Below are positions 43,069-52,751 of a stretch of 64,000 nucleotides of DNA, one piece after another; the stretch's first letter is position 1; each line of letters begins with the position of its first letter. Origin of the DNA: an uncultured Eubacteriales bacterium (GTDB taxonomy: Bacteria > Bacillota > Clostridia > Monoglobales > Monoglobaceae); contig CATWQA010000002.1 of the NCBI GenBank assembly GCA_958352815.1, positions 88,150 through 152,149 on the forward strand, written 5' to 3'. The notes beneath the pieces were generated by a model, which saw nothing but the letters and a program-made list of their open reading frames with translations, ran no database searches and was not told the origin of the DNA. Made by a program: the position numbers and the translations under genes.

Positions 43069-44103
43069 TTACCACAAACCTGTGTCGGTAAGTTTTCTTG
43101 ACAGGAAGTTGGCAAAGCAAACCAAGATAACGTTGATTATCGAGTTAAACAGACCAACCGCCGTTGAGAATGAAAGCTCACCCTGTGTAAGACCTTGATT
43201 GTAAATGTATGTACTGAGTATCTGTGACTTGGTGTATGTAGCCGGACGCTGCAAAAGCAAAGCCTTATCAGCGCCGAGAGACATTATCTTACCGATCTGC
43301 ATAACCAGCAGGATAACGATTGTGGGCTTGATAAGCTGAACAGAAATGTGCCACATCTTCTGAATTCTGCTTGCGCCGTCGATTGTAGCAGCCTCGTACA
43401 GCTCCTGATCAACAGCCGAAAGAGCCGCAATGTAAACAATAGCACTCCAACCTATGCTTGCCCATACATCCGATGCGATGTACACCGTTCTGAACCATTC
43501 CGTCCTGTCAAGGAACGGGATACCCTGCTTAATAACTCCCATTTTCAAGAGGATCTGGTTAATAATACCCTCATTGTTGAAGTTGCCTGTCTCGGCTAGA
43601 GTCTGCTGTGAAGACAGGAACAATGTGAGCATACCACAGATTGCTGCAACCGATACGAAGTGAGGCAGATAAGAGATTGTCTGAACAACCTTCTTAAACT
43701 TTGCCGATCTCAGCTCGTTGATAAACAGAGCCAACAGGATCGCCAGCGGGAACAGCCAAACAATGTGCAAAATACTCAGCACGATGGTGTTCCAAACGTA
43801 GTTCCAAACATCAGGAATCGTGAAAAACCTGATAAATTCGGCGAAACCATAGTTGTCAGCCCAAGGACTTCCCAAAATACCGAGTTTAGGTTTGTAGTCC
43901 TTAAACGCAGCCAACAGACCATAGAACGGCCAATAGTGGAACAGTGCAAAATAAACAACGCCGGGTATCATCAGCAACAACAGGAATTTACCTTTTGTGA
44001 ACTTGGCGCATTCTCTCTTGAAGTATCCAACGATGCCCTTACTTTCTTTCTTGCCGCCGCTTGCGGCATTCGCAGCCGAAGCCGCCTTTTTTTGATTACT
44101 CAA
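43069..44103 (-). CDS. ABC transporter permease (LplB/YteP-like)
   Basis: 344 residues, six helices, EAA loop YEAATIDGASRIQKMWHISV. N-terminal 25 residues are Ala/Lys/Gly-rich and cytoplasmic. TTG start with GGGGGG 7 bases upstream. First gene of the eight-gene operon that continues to GH43. Group assignment is from the HYWPFYGLLAAFKDYKP block typical of LplB. Confidence 0.92.
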   Translation of the reverse strand: MSNQKKAASAANAASGGKKESKGIVGYFKRECAKFTKGKFLLLLMIPGVVYFALFHYWPFYGLLAAFKDYKPKLGILGSPWADNYGFAEFIRFFTIPDVWNYVWNTIVLSILHIVWLFPLAILLALFINELRSAKFKKVVQTISYLPHFVSVAAICGMLTLFLSSQQTLAETGNFNNEGIINQILLKMGVIKQGIPFLDRTEWFRTVYIASDVWASIGWSAIVYIAALSAVDQELYEAATIDGASRIQKMWHISVQLIKPTIVILLVMQIGKIMSLGADKALLLQRPATYTKSQILSTYIYNQGLTQGELSFSTAVGLFNSIINVILVCFANFLSRKLTDTGLW

Positions 44104-44161
44104 AGCATTTCCCCCCTACTGTGGATTTGGGCGTCTGCCCATAAAATATTTTGATGTATTT

Positions 44162-44190
44162 ATTATATATGATTTGCACAAAAAAATCAA
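44162..44190 (-). promoter_or_regulatory. Promoter of the importer/galacturonate operon
   Basis: TTGATT (44185-44190), 17-base spacer, TATAAT (44162-44167) on the minus strand. TTTGCACAAAAAAA (plus strand, 44173-44186) overlaps the spacer and -35; a TTGCACAAAAAA also occurs, on the other strand, by uxaC. TTTTGCAAATAT follows at 44206-44217. Confidence 0.75.
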
Positions 44191-44231
44191 GAAAAAATCT
44201 ATTAATTTTGCAAATATCACAATAAAACTTT

Positions 44232-44287
44232 AATCAAGGCTGATTTTACTATTATTTTGTTATTTTACCATAAAACCAGCCCTGATT
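44232..44287 (-). terminator. Long terminator hairpin after the SLH pectate lyase
   Basis: Two 17-base arms (44271-44287 and 44232-44248) pair along their whole length with two G-U pairs, followed by AAAGTTTT. It separates the lyase unit from the importer unit. Confidence 0.75.
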
Positions 44288-44301
44288 TTTGCCCAATTTA
44301 G

Positions 44302-47300
44302 CTATTTTGTATTAAGGTAATTATATACAACCATTGCCGCCTCGGCTCTATTGGCTAAATTCAAGGGATAAAACATGTTATTTTGGTCACCTTGCATAAT
44401 ACCCTGCTTTTGCACTTCCCCAACGTAGGGAACCGCCCAATCCGAAATATCCTCCTTATCGGCAAATGTAATATTGTATTCCGAGTAATCGGTTTGGTTG
44501 CGCAGAGCTGCGGATACCATTGCCGCCATTTCCTCACGGGTTATCTCCCTGTCAGGCTCAAAGGTGGTGTCGCTCGTTCCCTTTACCAGGGCGTAGGTAT
44601 AAGCCTCGGTAATGTACGGCACGTACCACACGCTCGAATATGCGGGGACATCTATAAAGTTCGGAGCCGAATCGTAGGTTGCACTATTGGGATTTTTCAG
44701 CTTATACGCCTGCAAAATCATCTTGGTGAACTCGGCGCGGGTTACATTCCTGTAAGCATAGTAGCCCACATTGCCCGCAGCGTCAATTTCACCGTTTACA
44801 ATGCCCAGCCGCGCCAGGCTGTCTATAGCCTCCGCCGCCCAGGAATACTCCGCCGTCATACCAACAGTCAACGAAGGCGTTCTGTCGAAGGTAAAGCCGC
44901 TCAGCGTAAACTCGGAAATCTTGTACTCCTCATTTGAAGCGGCGAAAATACCGAAGTAATACTCATCGTTCAGATCGTCGGCTGTGGCCGTTCCGACCTC
45001 AATCCATTCGCTGCCGTTCTGCGAGTACTTCATAGTCAGAGTATCACCCAGCTTATCAAGAGAAATCCATACCGGAGTCTTCTTATACTTCTGCTGGCCG
45101 ATAAGCTCATAGGTCTTGCCGTACTCATCGGTCTTTCTGAACAGCTCTCCGTTATAGGGCTGGAAGTACGCCGCATAAGAGGTTCCGTCTGTGCTCTTAT
45201 CAGTCGAGGTCTCAAGAGAGTTCCTCAAAACAATTCCCACCTGGTCGTACTCCGCCAGCTCCTGATCCTCAACCTTAAAGGAAACGCTGAAGTCGCCGCT
45301 CATCTTCTTATACAGATAGGGATATTCCTCGTTTTCAACGCCCTCTATGCCGTAGCCCGTGCCGTAGATTTTAAGGGTACTGCCGTTTTCAATAAAGGCG
45401 CCGTGTCTTATGGTGCTGCCCTGTTCCTGAACATCCTTGGGATAGTGAATGTCCGCAACACTGAAACCGCTTACGGAGCTTGTTACTCCGATGTTCTGGG
45501 TCGCGCTGTTCTTCGCGCCGCCGCCGTCATAGATCACAACCGTGATATAATGGTTTCCTGCTGCCATAGGCTCTAAGGTCACATACTCCTGCGGTGTTTC
45601 ATAGGCCTTGTTCAGCACGCCGTCAACATAGATCTCCATTTTGTCCGATGTGGCAAGCTCGCCGGAGGTTATTTTAAGGTCAACGCTGTCACTTGTGTAA
45701 TACTGACCCTTTTCGACAAAGCCGTCGCCGCTTCCCGTTCCCGTGCGAAGCTCAATATCCGGGATTGTGTTGGAGCCGTAGTTTTCAAGGTTCAGGTCGC
45801 TGAACTTGCCCCAGGAATATGTGGAGATTTGGTTCGTCTCCTTATTTCCGTCCTGGGCAATTCCCGCATAGTCTGTTCCGCTGAAGCCCATATCAACCTG
45901 AGAAATATATTCCCAATCCATTCCGTTGGAGCTATGGTAACCCGCTATTGTATTGCCGATTTTTACCAGCTTAACATATCTGGGCAGCTCCGCAAGCCTT
46001 AGGAACTGCTTGTTGAACTCGCCGTTCAGCCTATACACAAAGCCGAGACCTGCTCCGCCCTTTTCGTGCTCGTAGTTCAGCATTACAAAGTCGGAGGTGT
46101 TTGTCAGCTCATCTCTGAACATAATACCGCTGACGCAGTTATTGTTGAGCTTGGATACAGAGTCAATCCTTGTGGAGATTACAGAATTTGTATCCGCTTC
46201 CTTATACATAAAACTGAAATCGTCTGTTTTGGGGTCTAAGTCCATAACGTTAAACTCGTTGCCCGCGCCTATAAGGCCGCTGCTCTTAACCGTGTACTGT
46301 CCGTCATGGTATGAATAGCTGCCGGGCATTGTAGCTGAGCCTATATCCATAGTCTGCCAATCGCCGACCGGGTCTGTATAGTTCACGTTTATAACCTTAA
46401 CCTCGGACAGAGTCGCCTCTCCCTCGCTGTCCACAGCTCTTGCGGACATGTAGGCAATGCCCTCGGGAGCACCTGTAAAGTCCATAGTATAGGGAGCCTT
46501 GTCAACCGTGCCCAACAGCTTATCATTCATGAAGAACTGAACCTCTGTTATGGTTCTGCCGCTCTTAGCCGCAGCCGTTGCGCTCAAATTGATTGTTTCG
46601 CCGTAGTTATAAATTGAGTTATTCTCTATATCCAGGGTAACATCAGGGTTTTGAGGCTCGGCTCCCTCCTCAACTATGCCGTTCAGGTAGTTCTCAAGAT
46701 TGGTATAACCGTTGGCCGCAAACGCCTTGCCGTCCTCACTGTTATTTTTGTCAAGACCGTTTTTATCCTCATAAGCGTCGGGCATACCGTCGCCGTCAGT
46801 ATCGGCGGGAGCTTCTGCCGAGTTGAGCTCCGGCCAGCCCGCAACCTCGTTTTCATTATTGATAGAGCGGCCTGTGCCGTTCTTGGTGTCATTAATAATC
46901 TTCGCATCGTAGCTGTCTCGCTTAGGCAGGGTTGCTCCCGCTCCCGCAAGAACCTTTTCATAAGCTTCCTCGGCTGTGTCCACATTATCAAGAGGAATTA
47001 GGTTATCATAGGATGAGTTTTCAAGATAAACAGGGGTCTTGCCCTCGTCAACAAAAACGCCCTTCAGGTTATCCTTTGTAACCTCCTCGTTGCCCTCGAG
47101 AACATTTCCCGAAAAATAGAAGCTGCCGTTTGAGGGATTCCAAATTCTGCCCAGAACATAGTTGTTCGTTATGGGGCCTGATTTGTAATAGTTATTTATA
47201 ACGTTCAGGGTGATGTTTTCGCCGCCGTAGGAATTATTAAAGCCCCAGTTATAAATAACGTTGTTCACCATGTCGTTACTGCTTATATCGGCAAAGTCGG

Positions 47301-48048
47301 GGTGGGAATTATTCGCCGAATAATATCTGGGCAGACGGCTGGTGTGGGTTGCCACCAGGTTGTGGTGGTAGGTGGTATTGGCGCCGCCCCAAATGCCGCC
47401 GTAGCCGTGGCGACCCTTTGCGTGAACCGCCATTGCCAAGCTCTCGGAAATCACGCACCATTGAACGGTGGTGTTGGCAACGCCGTAGAGCGACATGGTC
47501 TCGTCTGTTGACCAGCTTGTTGAACAGTGGTCAAGGATTATATCCTTGTTATACCTGGCAAAGATAGCGTCGTTCTCCGCGTGGGAAATATCGCCGGGAC
47601 GGAAACGCACATAGCGTATTATAACGTTATCCGTTGCTATAACAATGTTGTAGTCGCCCACGCAGATACCGTCTCCCGGCGCTGTCTGGCCTGCAATTGT
47701 GATGTTGGGCTGCTCCAGTCTCAGAGCCGACTTTAAGTGAATAGTTCCCGAAACATCAAATACAACCGTTCTGTTTGGTTGGCTTACAGCGTCTCTTAAA
47801 GAGCCCTCGCCGTCATCATTAAGATTGGTTACGTGGTAAACCTCTCCGCCTCTTCCGCCTGTTGTATACTTTCCGCCGCCCTCGGCTCCCGGGAAGGCGA
47901 CAAGGTCTGCCGCCTTTGCCTGCTCGGGAGTCATTAGCGCCGCCGCATCAGCCTGCTCATCCGCATACACCGCGGGAACAGCGCATATTATCATTGCAAT
48001 TGCTACTATTAATGAAGCAATTCTCTTAAAACTAAATCTTATATCCAT
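44302..48048 (-). CDS. Cell-surface pectate lyase (PL1-like) with three SLH domains
   Basis: 1248 residues. Signal peptide (FKRIASLIVAIAMIICAVPA), PL1-type beta-helix at about 45-390 (VAFPGAEGGGKYTTGGRGGE at the start, DHCSTSWSTDE and HNLVATHTSRLPRY in the core), and a calcium-binding DTDGDGMPDAYEDKNGLDKN element at about 416-435. Then come two pairs of Ig-like and concanavalin-like modules. The last 185 residues carry three SLH domains (RAEFTKMI, REEMAAMV, RAEAAMVV) that bind pyruvylated wall polymer. So it is held on the S-layer side of the wall. ATG at 48048 follows AAAGGAAA; the longer frame adds 11 non-signal residues. Follows the larger lyase by 39 bases. Confidence 0.93.
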   Translation of the reverse strand: MDIRFSFKRIASLIVAIAMIICAVPAVYADEQADAAALMTPEQAKAADLVAFPGAEGGGKYTTGGRGGEVYHVTNLNDDGEGSLRDAVSQPNRTVVFDVSGTIHLKSALRLEQPNITIAGQTAPGDGICVGDYNIVIATDNVIIRYVRFRPGDISHAENDAIFARYNKDIILDHCSTSWSTDETMSLYGVANTTVQWCVISESLAMAVHAKGRHGYGGIWGGANTTYHHNLVATHTSRLPRYYSANNSHPDFADISSNDMVNNVIYNWGFNNSYGGENITLNVINNYYKSGPITNNYVLGRIWNPSNGSFYFSGNVLEGNEEVTKDNLKGVFVDEGKTPVYLENSSYDNLIPLDNVDTAEEAYEKVLAGAGATLPKRDSYDAKIINDTKNGTGRSINNENEVAGWPELNSAEAPADTDGDGMPDAYEDKNGLDKNNSEDGKAFAANGYTNLENYLNGIVEEGAEPQNPDVTLDIENNSIYNYGETINLSATAAAKSGRTITEVQFFMNDKLLGTVDKAPYTMDFTGAPEGIAYMSARAVDSEGEATLSEVKVINVNYTDPVGDWQTMDIGSATMPGSYSYHDGQYTVKSSGLIGAGNEFNVMDLDPKTDDFSFMYKEADTNSVISTRIDSVSKLNNNCVSGIMFRDELTNTSDFVMLNYEHEKGGAGLGFVYRLNGEFNKQFLRLAELPRYVKLVKIGNTIAGYHSSNGMDWEYISQVDMGFSGTDYAGIAQDGNKETNQISTYSWGKFSDLNLENYGSNTIPDIELRTGTGSGDGFVEKGQYYTSDSVDLKITSGELATSDKMEIYVDGVLNKAYETPQEYVTLEPMAAGNHYITVVIYDGGGAKNSATQNIGVTSSVSGFSVADIHYPKDVQEQGSTIRHGAFIENGSTLKIYGTGYGIEGVENEEYPYLYKKMSGDFSVSFKVEDQELAEYDQVGIVLRNSLETSTDKSTDGTSYAAYFQPYNGELFRKTDEYGKTYELIGQQKYKKTPVWISLDKLGDTLTMKYSQNGSEWIEVGTATADDLNDEYYFGIFAASNEEYKISEFTLSGFTFDRTPSLTVGMTAEYSWAAEAIDSLARLGIVNGEIDAAGNVGYYAYRNVTRAEFTKMILQAYKLKNPNSATYDSAPNFIDVPAYSSVWYVPYITEAYTYALVKGTSDTTFEPDREITREEMAAMVSAALRNQTDYSEYNITFADKEDISDWAVPYVGEVQKQGIMQGDQNNMFYPLNLANRAEAAMVVYNYLNTK

Positions 48049-48087
48049 TTTTATTTCCTTTCCCTGTAGTCTCCGCGACACGAAATA

Positions 48088-51000
48088 TTAATCAGTAAAA
48101 ACCGAAACTGTTTCGACCTTCACGCCGTATATCTCAATATTGTCTCCGCCGTAGATTTCAATTGTGCCATCGCCGCCTGTGTGAACATATTCGGACGCGC
48201 AAGCTGCCTGTATACTATACTTTACGTTGTTTATATAAAGGGGACGGGCTGAGGATGAGTTCGCCGACGCTCCGTATACCGTTATAACCGAACCATCCTT
48301 CACGGGCACCGTTATCTTGCCGTTGTTGTTCTTAATGCGTATTCTGTTGGTAAAGGATATGCCCTCTACCGACTTGGAGCCTGTTTTAAGCTCCGCGCCT
48401 GCCGCAACGCTCATTTGATAACCGCTGGTCTCGGTGCCGCCAATGTCTGTTAAGCCGTCAACGGTAAAGGCTCCGCTTATTGCGGAAATCTTATCAAAGG
48501 TGTACCATGAGGTTTCCTTTTCAACTCTAACGCTCGGGCTCACTGCTTCCACCATTACATCATCTATATAGTACTTTCCGGAAGCGCCTGCAACCGGCTC
48601 AAAGTATACGGCTTGCGTAACGGGATTTTTCTTCTCCGTATTAATCTGGGCTCTGAACTCAGAGGGACCGCTGATTTCTATGGGAGCATTTTCCACAACT
48701 GTCGTACCGTCCTGATTTGACACTGACAGATTTGCGGCTATTTCGCCTGTCTCATCTATATCTGTGACAAGATATACGGAATACCAGCCGTCTGCGCTGT
48801 CCCACTGCCCCAGTAAGGCTGAGCCGTTTGCATATATATTTCCGTCATCGGAGAAGGTCACCTTATACGCCTGATCGGACTTGCCGGTCTGGAAGTACAG
48901 ATTGATAGCGGGCTCGTCGCCTGTTGCCAAAAAGCTGCAGCTGAATTGGGGAACATAATCATCAGACATACGATATTCTCTGAATATGTATCTGTCGCCG
49001 TTTGAAGCGTAATCGTTAGAGGGCTCAATCGCCATAATTCCGCTTTCGTTGCCGCTTATCCCCTTTGTCCACGAGGGACGGAGAACATTTTTCTCCTGCA
49101 TCTGCCACAGCCAGTCAAGGCCGTAATCAAAGTTCCAAACAACCGCCTCGGAACCGCCTGAAACACTCGGGCTCGATGTACCGTCGTATGCCTCGCACAG
49201 AGGAACCATCTGTTCAAGGTTGTTCCACAGGAATACCTTATAGCTGCTGCCCGAAACCTGACCTACCTCTTTGGTAAATCCGTCCATGTCCGCGATTATG
49301 CTGTCCGCAAGGGCTCCGTCTTCGTCATAGCCGCAAACTATAAGCGTTCCGCCGTCAAAATTGCTGCTCTCGCTTATTGTAACAATTCCGTCCTGATAGC
49401 TTTCTATATACAGGTCATTTGAGGAACCTGTTATTATTCCCTCAAGGCCTACCCAGCCTGCGTCGGGCGGATTGCCTCCTCCGCTTACTGCCGCATAGCC
49501 CATATAGTACTCATCACTCAAGTCGTCACACAAAACGCTTGTCAGCAAGTTCTTGGTTGTGTAAACAGTTGCGCCGTTCTCCGTCTGATAGATATTGATA
49601 ACATTATCTATCTTTTCCGCTATAAAGTACAGGTTTGCCGAGGTTCCCGTCACATCCGTAACGTCTGCTATAACCTGCGCCTCGCTGCTGCCTGCTGCTC
49701 TCTTAATCAGCTGATACTTCAGGCTTCCGTCGCTGCCTACAATTCCTCCGAAGAAGTATGACGCCGCGCCGGAATCAAGAGACGACCTGAGCATTATGCC
49801 GAACTGACTGCTGCCCTGCATACGGCTTCTGTAGTACATTCTCATATCGTCGCTGAACTTCTGATTTAAATATGTAAACTCATCGCTGCCGACAGAGCCC
49901 TCTATACCTGAAATCTTATATGTATAGTCGTCTGTCACCGATACATAAGAGGTTGAAACCTCATCGGCTCCGCCTATATCCGTAAGCTCCCAGGGAGACG
50001 GGTCCTGTGACACGGCAACGGTTTGACTGTCGCTGCCTCTGCCTAAATTTTCATCGAAGCAGTACGCCGTCAGGGTTCCCCGCTGAGGAGTTGTAAAGGT
50101 TACGGGGATTGAAATCGTCTGAGTTCCTGTAATATATACCTGCTGTGAGGTTACGGGAGTTCCGTCCAGGTACAGCCAAATCTCATTAACGGGAGAATTT
50201 GCGTCAGATGTAACCGTTACGTCTACGCTGTCCCCTGTCAGCCCGATTCTGCCGATGTTTTCCTGAAGCTTAACCGTGGGTGAGGTCTGCTCCTTAACAA
50301 GCTTAAGCATACCCAGCTTTGAAACCGTCAGGCTGCTGCCGCTGACGTTTGCACCCACGCTCAAAGTATCGCTTGTCACGTTTGTCTCCGCCACAAGGTT
50401 ATCCTCCAGGTCGGCAACGCTAGTTCCCGCATAAAGACTTACCGTGCTTCCCGTGCGGGCAATCTCCAGCAGCTTATACTTTGAAATATCAGCCGCTCCC
50501 TGCCATGTGCCGCTGCCGCCTGCTTCATAGCTTATCTCCTGAACATAGCTGCCGTTATACGCTGTGCTTATAGAAATACTCTCGCTGTTTGCCCCATTCG
50601 CATAGATACCGGTAGCTACGCCGCTATTGCGACTGCTTATCTCATCAACTCTTGCAACCAGCTTAAAATCTCCGCTTATGCTTTGGCTGATTGCTCCGCC
50701 TGTGGATATGGTATAGCTCTCGCCGTCAAAACCTGCTTCTGCCGAGCTCTCCCAGCCCTGAGCCCCCTGAGAACCGATTACGCAAAGCTGAACCGCCGGG
50801 CTTAAAACATAGCTGCCGTCGCTCTTTATTGCCTTTGCGACAATGTTGTTATCTCCCGTGGGAATATCGGAAACCGAAACCGAAGCTACTCCTCCGCTGA
50901 GGCTGTTCGCCTCTCCGATTACCTCATCGTTGCAATAGAACTCAACCTTGGCAACATCCGCCGCCTTTTCGCCGCTGACGCTTGCGGAGAGCTCAACCGT

Positions 51001-52629
51001 ATCATTTTCGGAACGAACGCCGTCAAAGCCGCTTAACGTTACCGATACGTCCTTAGACTTAGGATTGGTAATTTCCTCTTCAACGTAGATCTCAAGCCAG
51101 GTGTATCCGTCAGGGCCTATATTGACGCTATCCAAAGGATTGCTCTTGTCAAGACCCATAGCGTCCTCCCACGTATCGGGCAGACCGTCGCCGTCCGTAT
51201 CATAGGACGCATCTCTTGTTTCAGAGGTGATTATGGGATAGCCCCTGCCGTCATACTCGCCTTCCTGACCTGCGGGTATTCCGTCCCTCGGGTCATCCAA
51301 AAGTCCAACACTGCCGCTTGAACCGTTGGGAGCAGTTCTGTTTACAACGTTGCTGACAATTCGCTCATCAACCTTATCCCGCTTGGGGAGAGTCGCTCCC
51401 GCATTGGCAATAACCTTTTCAAACACGTCCTCGATATTATCAAGAGTTATGGGGTATTCAGCGTTATATGTCTGATACGCCTCATCGGGAGTGTCGATTT
51501 TTATATTCGTCTTATCGCCTGTTGCATAGAACTTTGTGTCGGTGTAAACACCCATATGCAGGTCGTCCTGCCAGTTGTTTTCGTTTACGCGCTGTGCATC
51601 TGCATACGCCGCATCGCCGGCTTCAACATCGATTATGTTTCCTGCCGCGTACACGCTTCCGAACATGTCGGTCTTATACTTCTGACCGACCGACAGCTCG
51701 AAAATTCTCGCTCTCTTTTCCTGAGGCGTTGCAGGGCCGGGACGGTAAACATTATTCTGAATGTAAGTCTTTGCGCCGTTCTCGCTGCCGTAGCCCGCCT
51801 TGTCTCCCCAGTTATAGAACACGTTGTTCTTCATATCCACCAGGGTTTGGGAATCCGTGTAGCCCTCAGTCATCGCAACCGTTTCCGATGTTCCTATCTT
51901 AGGATTACGGCTCTTGTGCGTTGCAATCAAATTGTGATGGATCGACAGGTTCACGCCGCCCCAAATAGCCGCATAGCTATGCTCGCCCTTATCATGTACG
52001 CTCTGGTTGAGAGCCTCGGATATAATGCTGTTCTGAATTGTAACATCCTTAACGGCATACGCCGATAAGTTCTCGTCAGTTCCCCAAGACACCGAACAGT
52101 GGTCGATTATAACGTTTTGGCAGTTATCGGTTATCTCCAAGCCGTCCTGAGCCTTGGTATCGTTTCCGCTTGCATCATGAGCGCCCACGCGGAACTTTAA
52201 GTACCTCAAAATTACGTTATCAGCTCCGATTTTAATATTATTGGTTCTGAAGGTAACGCCGTCCCCCGGGGCTGTCTGTCCGAGAATAGTCATATTGTCG
52301 TGCCCTATGCTCACATTTGAGCTTAAATCAATATATCCCGACACATCAAACACAACTATTCTGTTGCCCTTTGAAACTGCGTCACGGAATGAACCTTCTC
52401 CGCTGTCGTTTAAGTTTGTTACGTGATAAACCTCTATATTATCACCGCTGCCTATTGCGCCTCTCGCGCCTGTGGTGTACATTCCGCCGCCCTCCGCGCC
52501 GGGGAAAGCCACAACATGCCCGCCTGTGCTTACAGTCTCGGGAGCCGCCGACGCAGCATATGCCACGCTGCTCACGGCAACCGCCCCCGCGGTGAATAAC
52601 ACGCCTAATTTCTTAATCAGCTTATTCAC
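48088..52629 (-). CDS. Large secreted multidomain pectate lyase (PL1-like)
   Basis: 1513 residues. Signal peptide (KLGVLFTAGAVAVSSVAYAA), PL1-type beta-helix at about 35-430 paralogous to the SLH lyase downstream (shared VAFPGAEGGG, EVYHVTNLND, DHCSVSWGTDE, HNLIATHKSRNPK), calcium element DTDGDGLPDTWEDAMGLDKS at about 477-496. It continues with several Ig-like and concanavalin-like modules, a module with SSYKVFLWNNLEQMVPL (about residue 1130), and a C-terminal carbohydrate-binding-like beta domain. No SLH or sortase signal is seen, so it is probably released or bound through its modules. GTG start at 52629, with AAAGGAG upstream. First gene of the two-lyase unit. Confidence 0.92.
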   Translation of the reverse strand: MNKLIKKLGVLFTAGAVAVSSVAYAASAAPETVSTGGHVVAFPGAEGGGMYTTGARGAIGSGDNIEVYHVTNLNDSGEGSFRDAVSKGNRIVVFDVSGYIDLSSNVSIGHDNMTILGQTAPGDGVTFRTNNIKIGADNVILRYLKFRVGAHDASGNDTKAQDGLEITDNCQNVIIDHCSVSWGTDENLSAYAVKDVTIQNSIISEALNQSVHDKGEHSYAAIWGGVNLSIHHNLIATHKSRNPKIGTSETVAMTEGYTDSQTLVDMKNNVFYNWGDKAGYGSENGAKTYIQNNVYRPGPATPQEKRARIFELSVGQKYKTDMFGSVYAAGNIIDVEAGDAAYADAQRVNENNWQDDLHMGVYTDTKFYATGDKTNIKIDTPDEAYQTYNAEYPITLDNIEDVFEKVIANAGATLPKRDKVDERIVSNVVNRTAPNGSSGSVGLLDDPRDGIPAGQEGEYDGRGYPIITSETRDASYDTDGDGLPDTWEDAMGLDKSNPLDSVNIGPDGYTWLEIYVEEEITNPKSKDVSVTLSGFDGVRSENDTVELSASVSGEKAADVAKVEFYCNDEVIGEANSLSGGVASVSVSDIPTGDNNIVAKAIKSDGSYVLSPAVQLCVIGSQGAQGWESSAEAGFDGESYTISTGGAISQSISGDFKLVARVDEISSRNSGVATGIYANGANSESISISTAYNGSYVQEISYEAGGSGTWQGAADISKYKLLEIARTGSTVSLYAGTSVADLEDNLVAETNVTSDTLSVGANVSGSSLTVSKLGMLKLVKEQTSPTVKLQENIGRIGLTGDSVDVTVTSDANSPVNEIWLYLDGTPVTSQQVYITGTQTISIPVTFTTPQRGTLTAYCFDENLGRGSDSQTVAVSQDPSPWELTDIGGADEVSTSYVSVTDDYTYKISGIEGSVGSDEFTYLNQKFSDDMRMYYRSRMQGSSQFGIMLRSSLDSGAASYFFGGIVGSDGSLKYQLIKRAAGSSEAQVIADVTDVTGTSANLYFIAEKIDNVINIYQTENGATVYTTKNLLTSVLCDDLSDEYYMGYAAVSGGGNPPDAGWVGLEGIITGSSNDLYIESYQDGIVTISESSNFDGGTLIVCGYDEDGALADSIIADMDGFTKEVGQVSGSSYKVFLWNNLEQMVPLCEAYDGTSSPSVSGGSEAVVWNFDYGLDWLWQMQEKNVLRPSWTKGISGNESGIMAIEPSNDYASNGDRYIFREYRMSDDYVPQFSCSFLATGDEPAINLYFQTGKSDQAYKVTFSDDGNIYANGSALLGQWDSADGWYSVYLVTDIDETGEIAANLSVSNQDGTTVVENAPIEISGPSEFRAQINTEKKNPVTQAVYFEPVAGASGKYYIDDVMVEAVSPSVRVEKETSWYTFDKISAISGAFTVDGLTDIGGTETSGYQMSVAAGAELKTGSKSVEGISFTNRIRIKNNNGKITVPVKDGSVITVYGASANSSSARPLYINNVKYSIQAACASEYVHTGGDGTIEIYGGDNIEIYGVKVETVSVFTD

Positions 52630-52676
52630 TGTGCTATCTCCTTTCACAAAACCTATTTATTTTACAAACACCGATA

Positions 52677-52706
52677 CCGCGGCGAATTTGTTAAAATTCA
52701 CCACGG
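52677..52706 (-). promoter_or_regulatory. Strong stem-loop at the 5' end of the lyase mRNA
   Basis: In RNA a 13-pair stem (52694-52706 with 52677-52689, two G-U pairs) closes a 4-base loop. It begins about four bases after the predicted transcription start. It could stabilise the mRNA or, as DNA, be an operator. No T-run, so not a terminator of kdgK. Confidence 0.55.
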
Positions 52707-52716
52707 TAACTATATT

Positions 52717-52745
52717 ATTATACATGAAATTCAGCGATTTTTCTC
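52717..52745 (-). promoter_or_regulatory. Promoter of the pectate lyase unit, weak -35
   Basis: TATAAT (52717-52722) on the minus strand, with only GAGAAA at the -35 place (52740-52745). A good -10 without a -35 suggests activator control. Confidence 0.5.
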
Positions 52746-52751
52746 ATAAGA

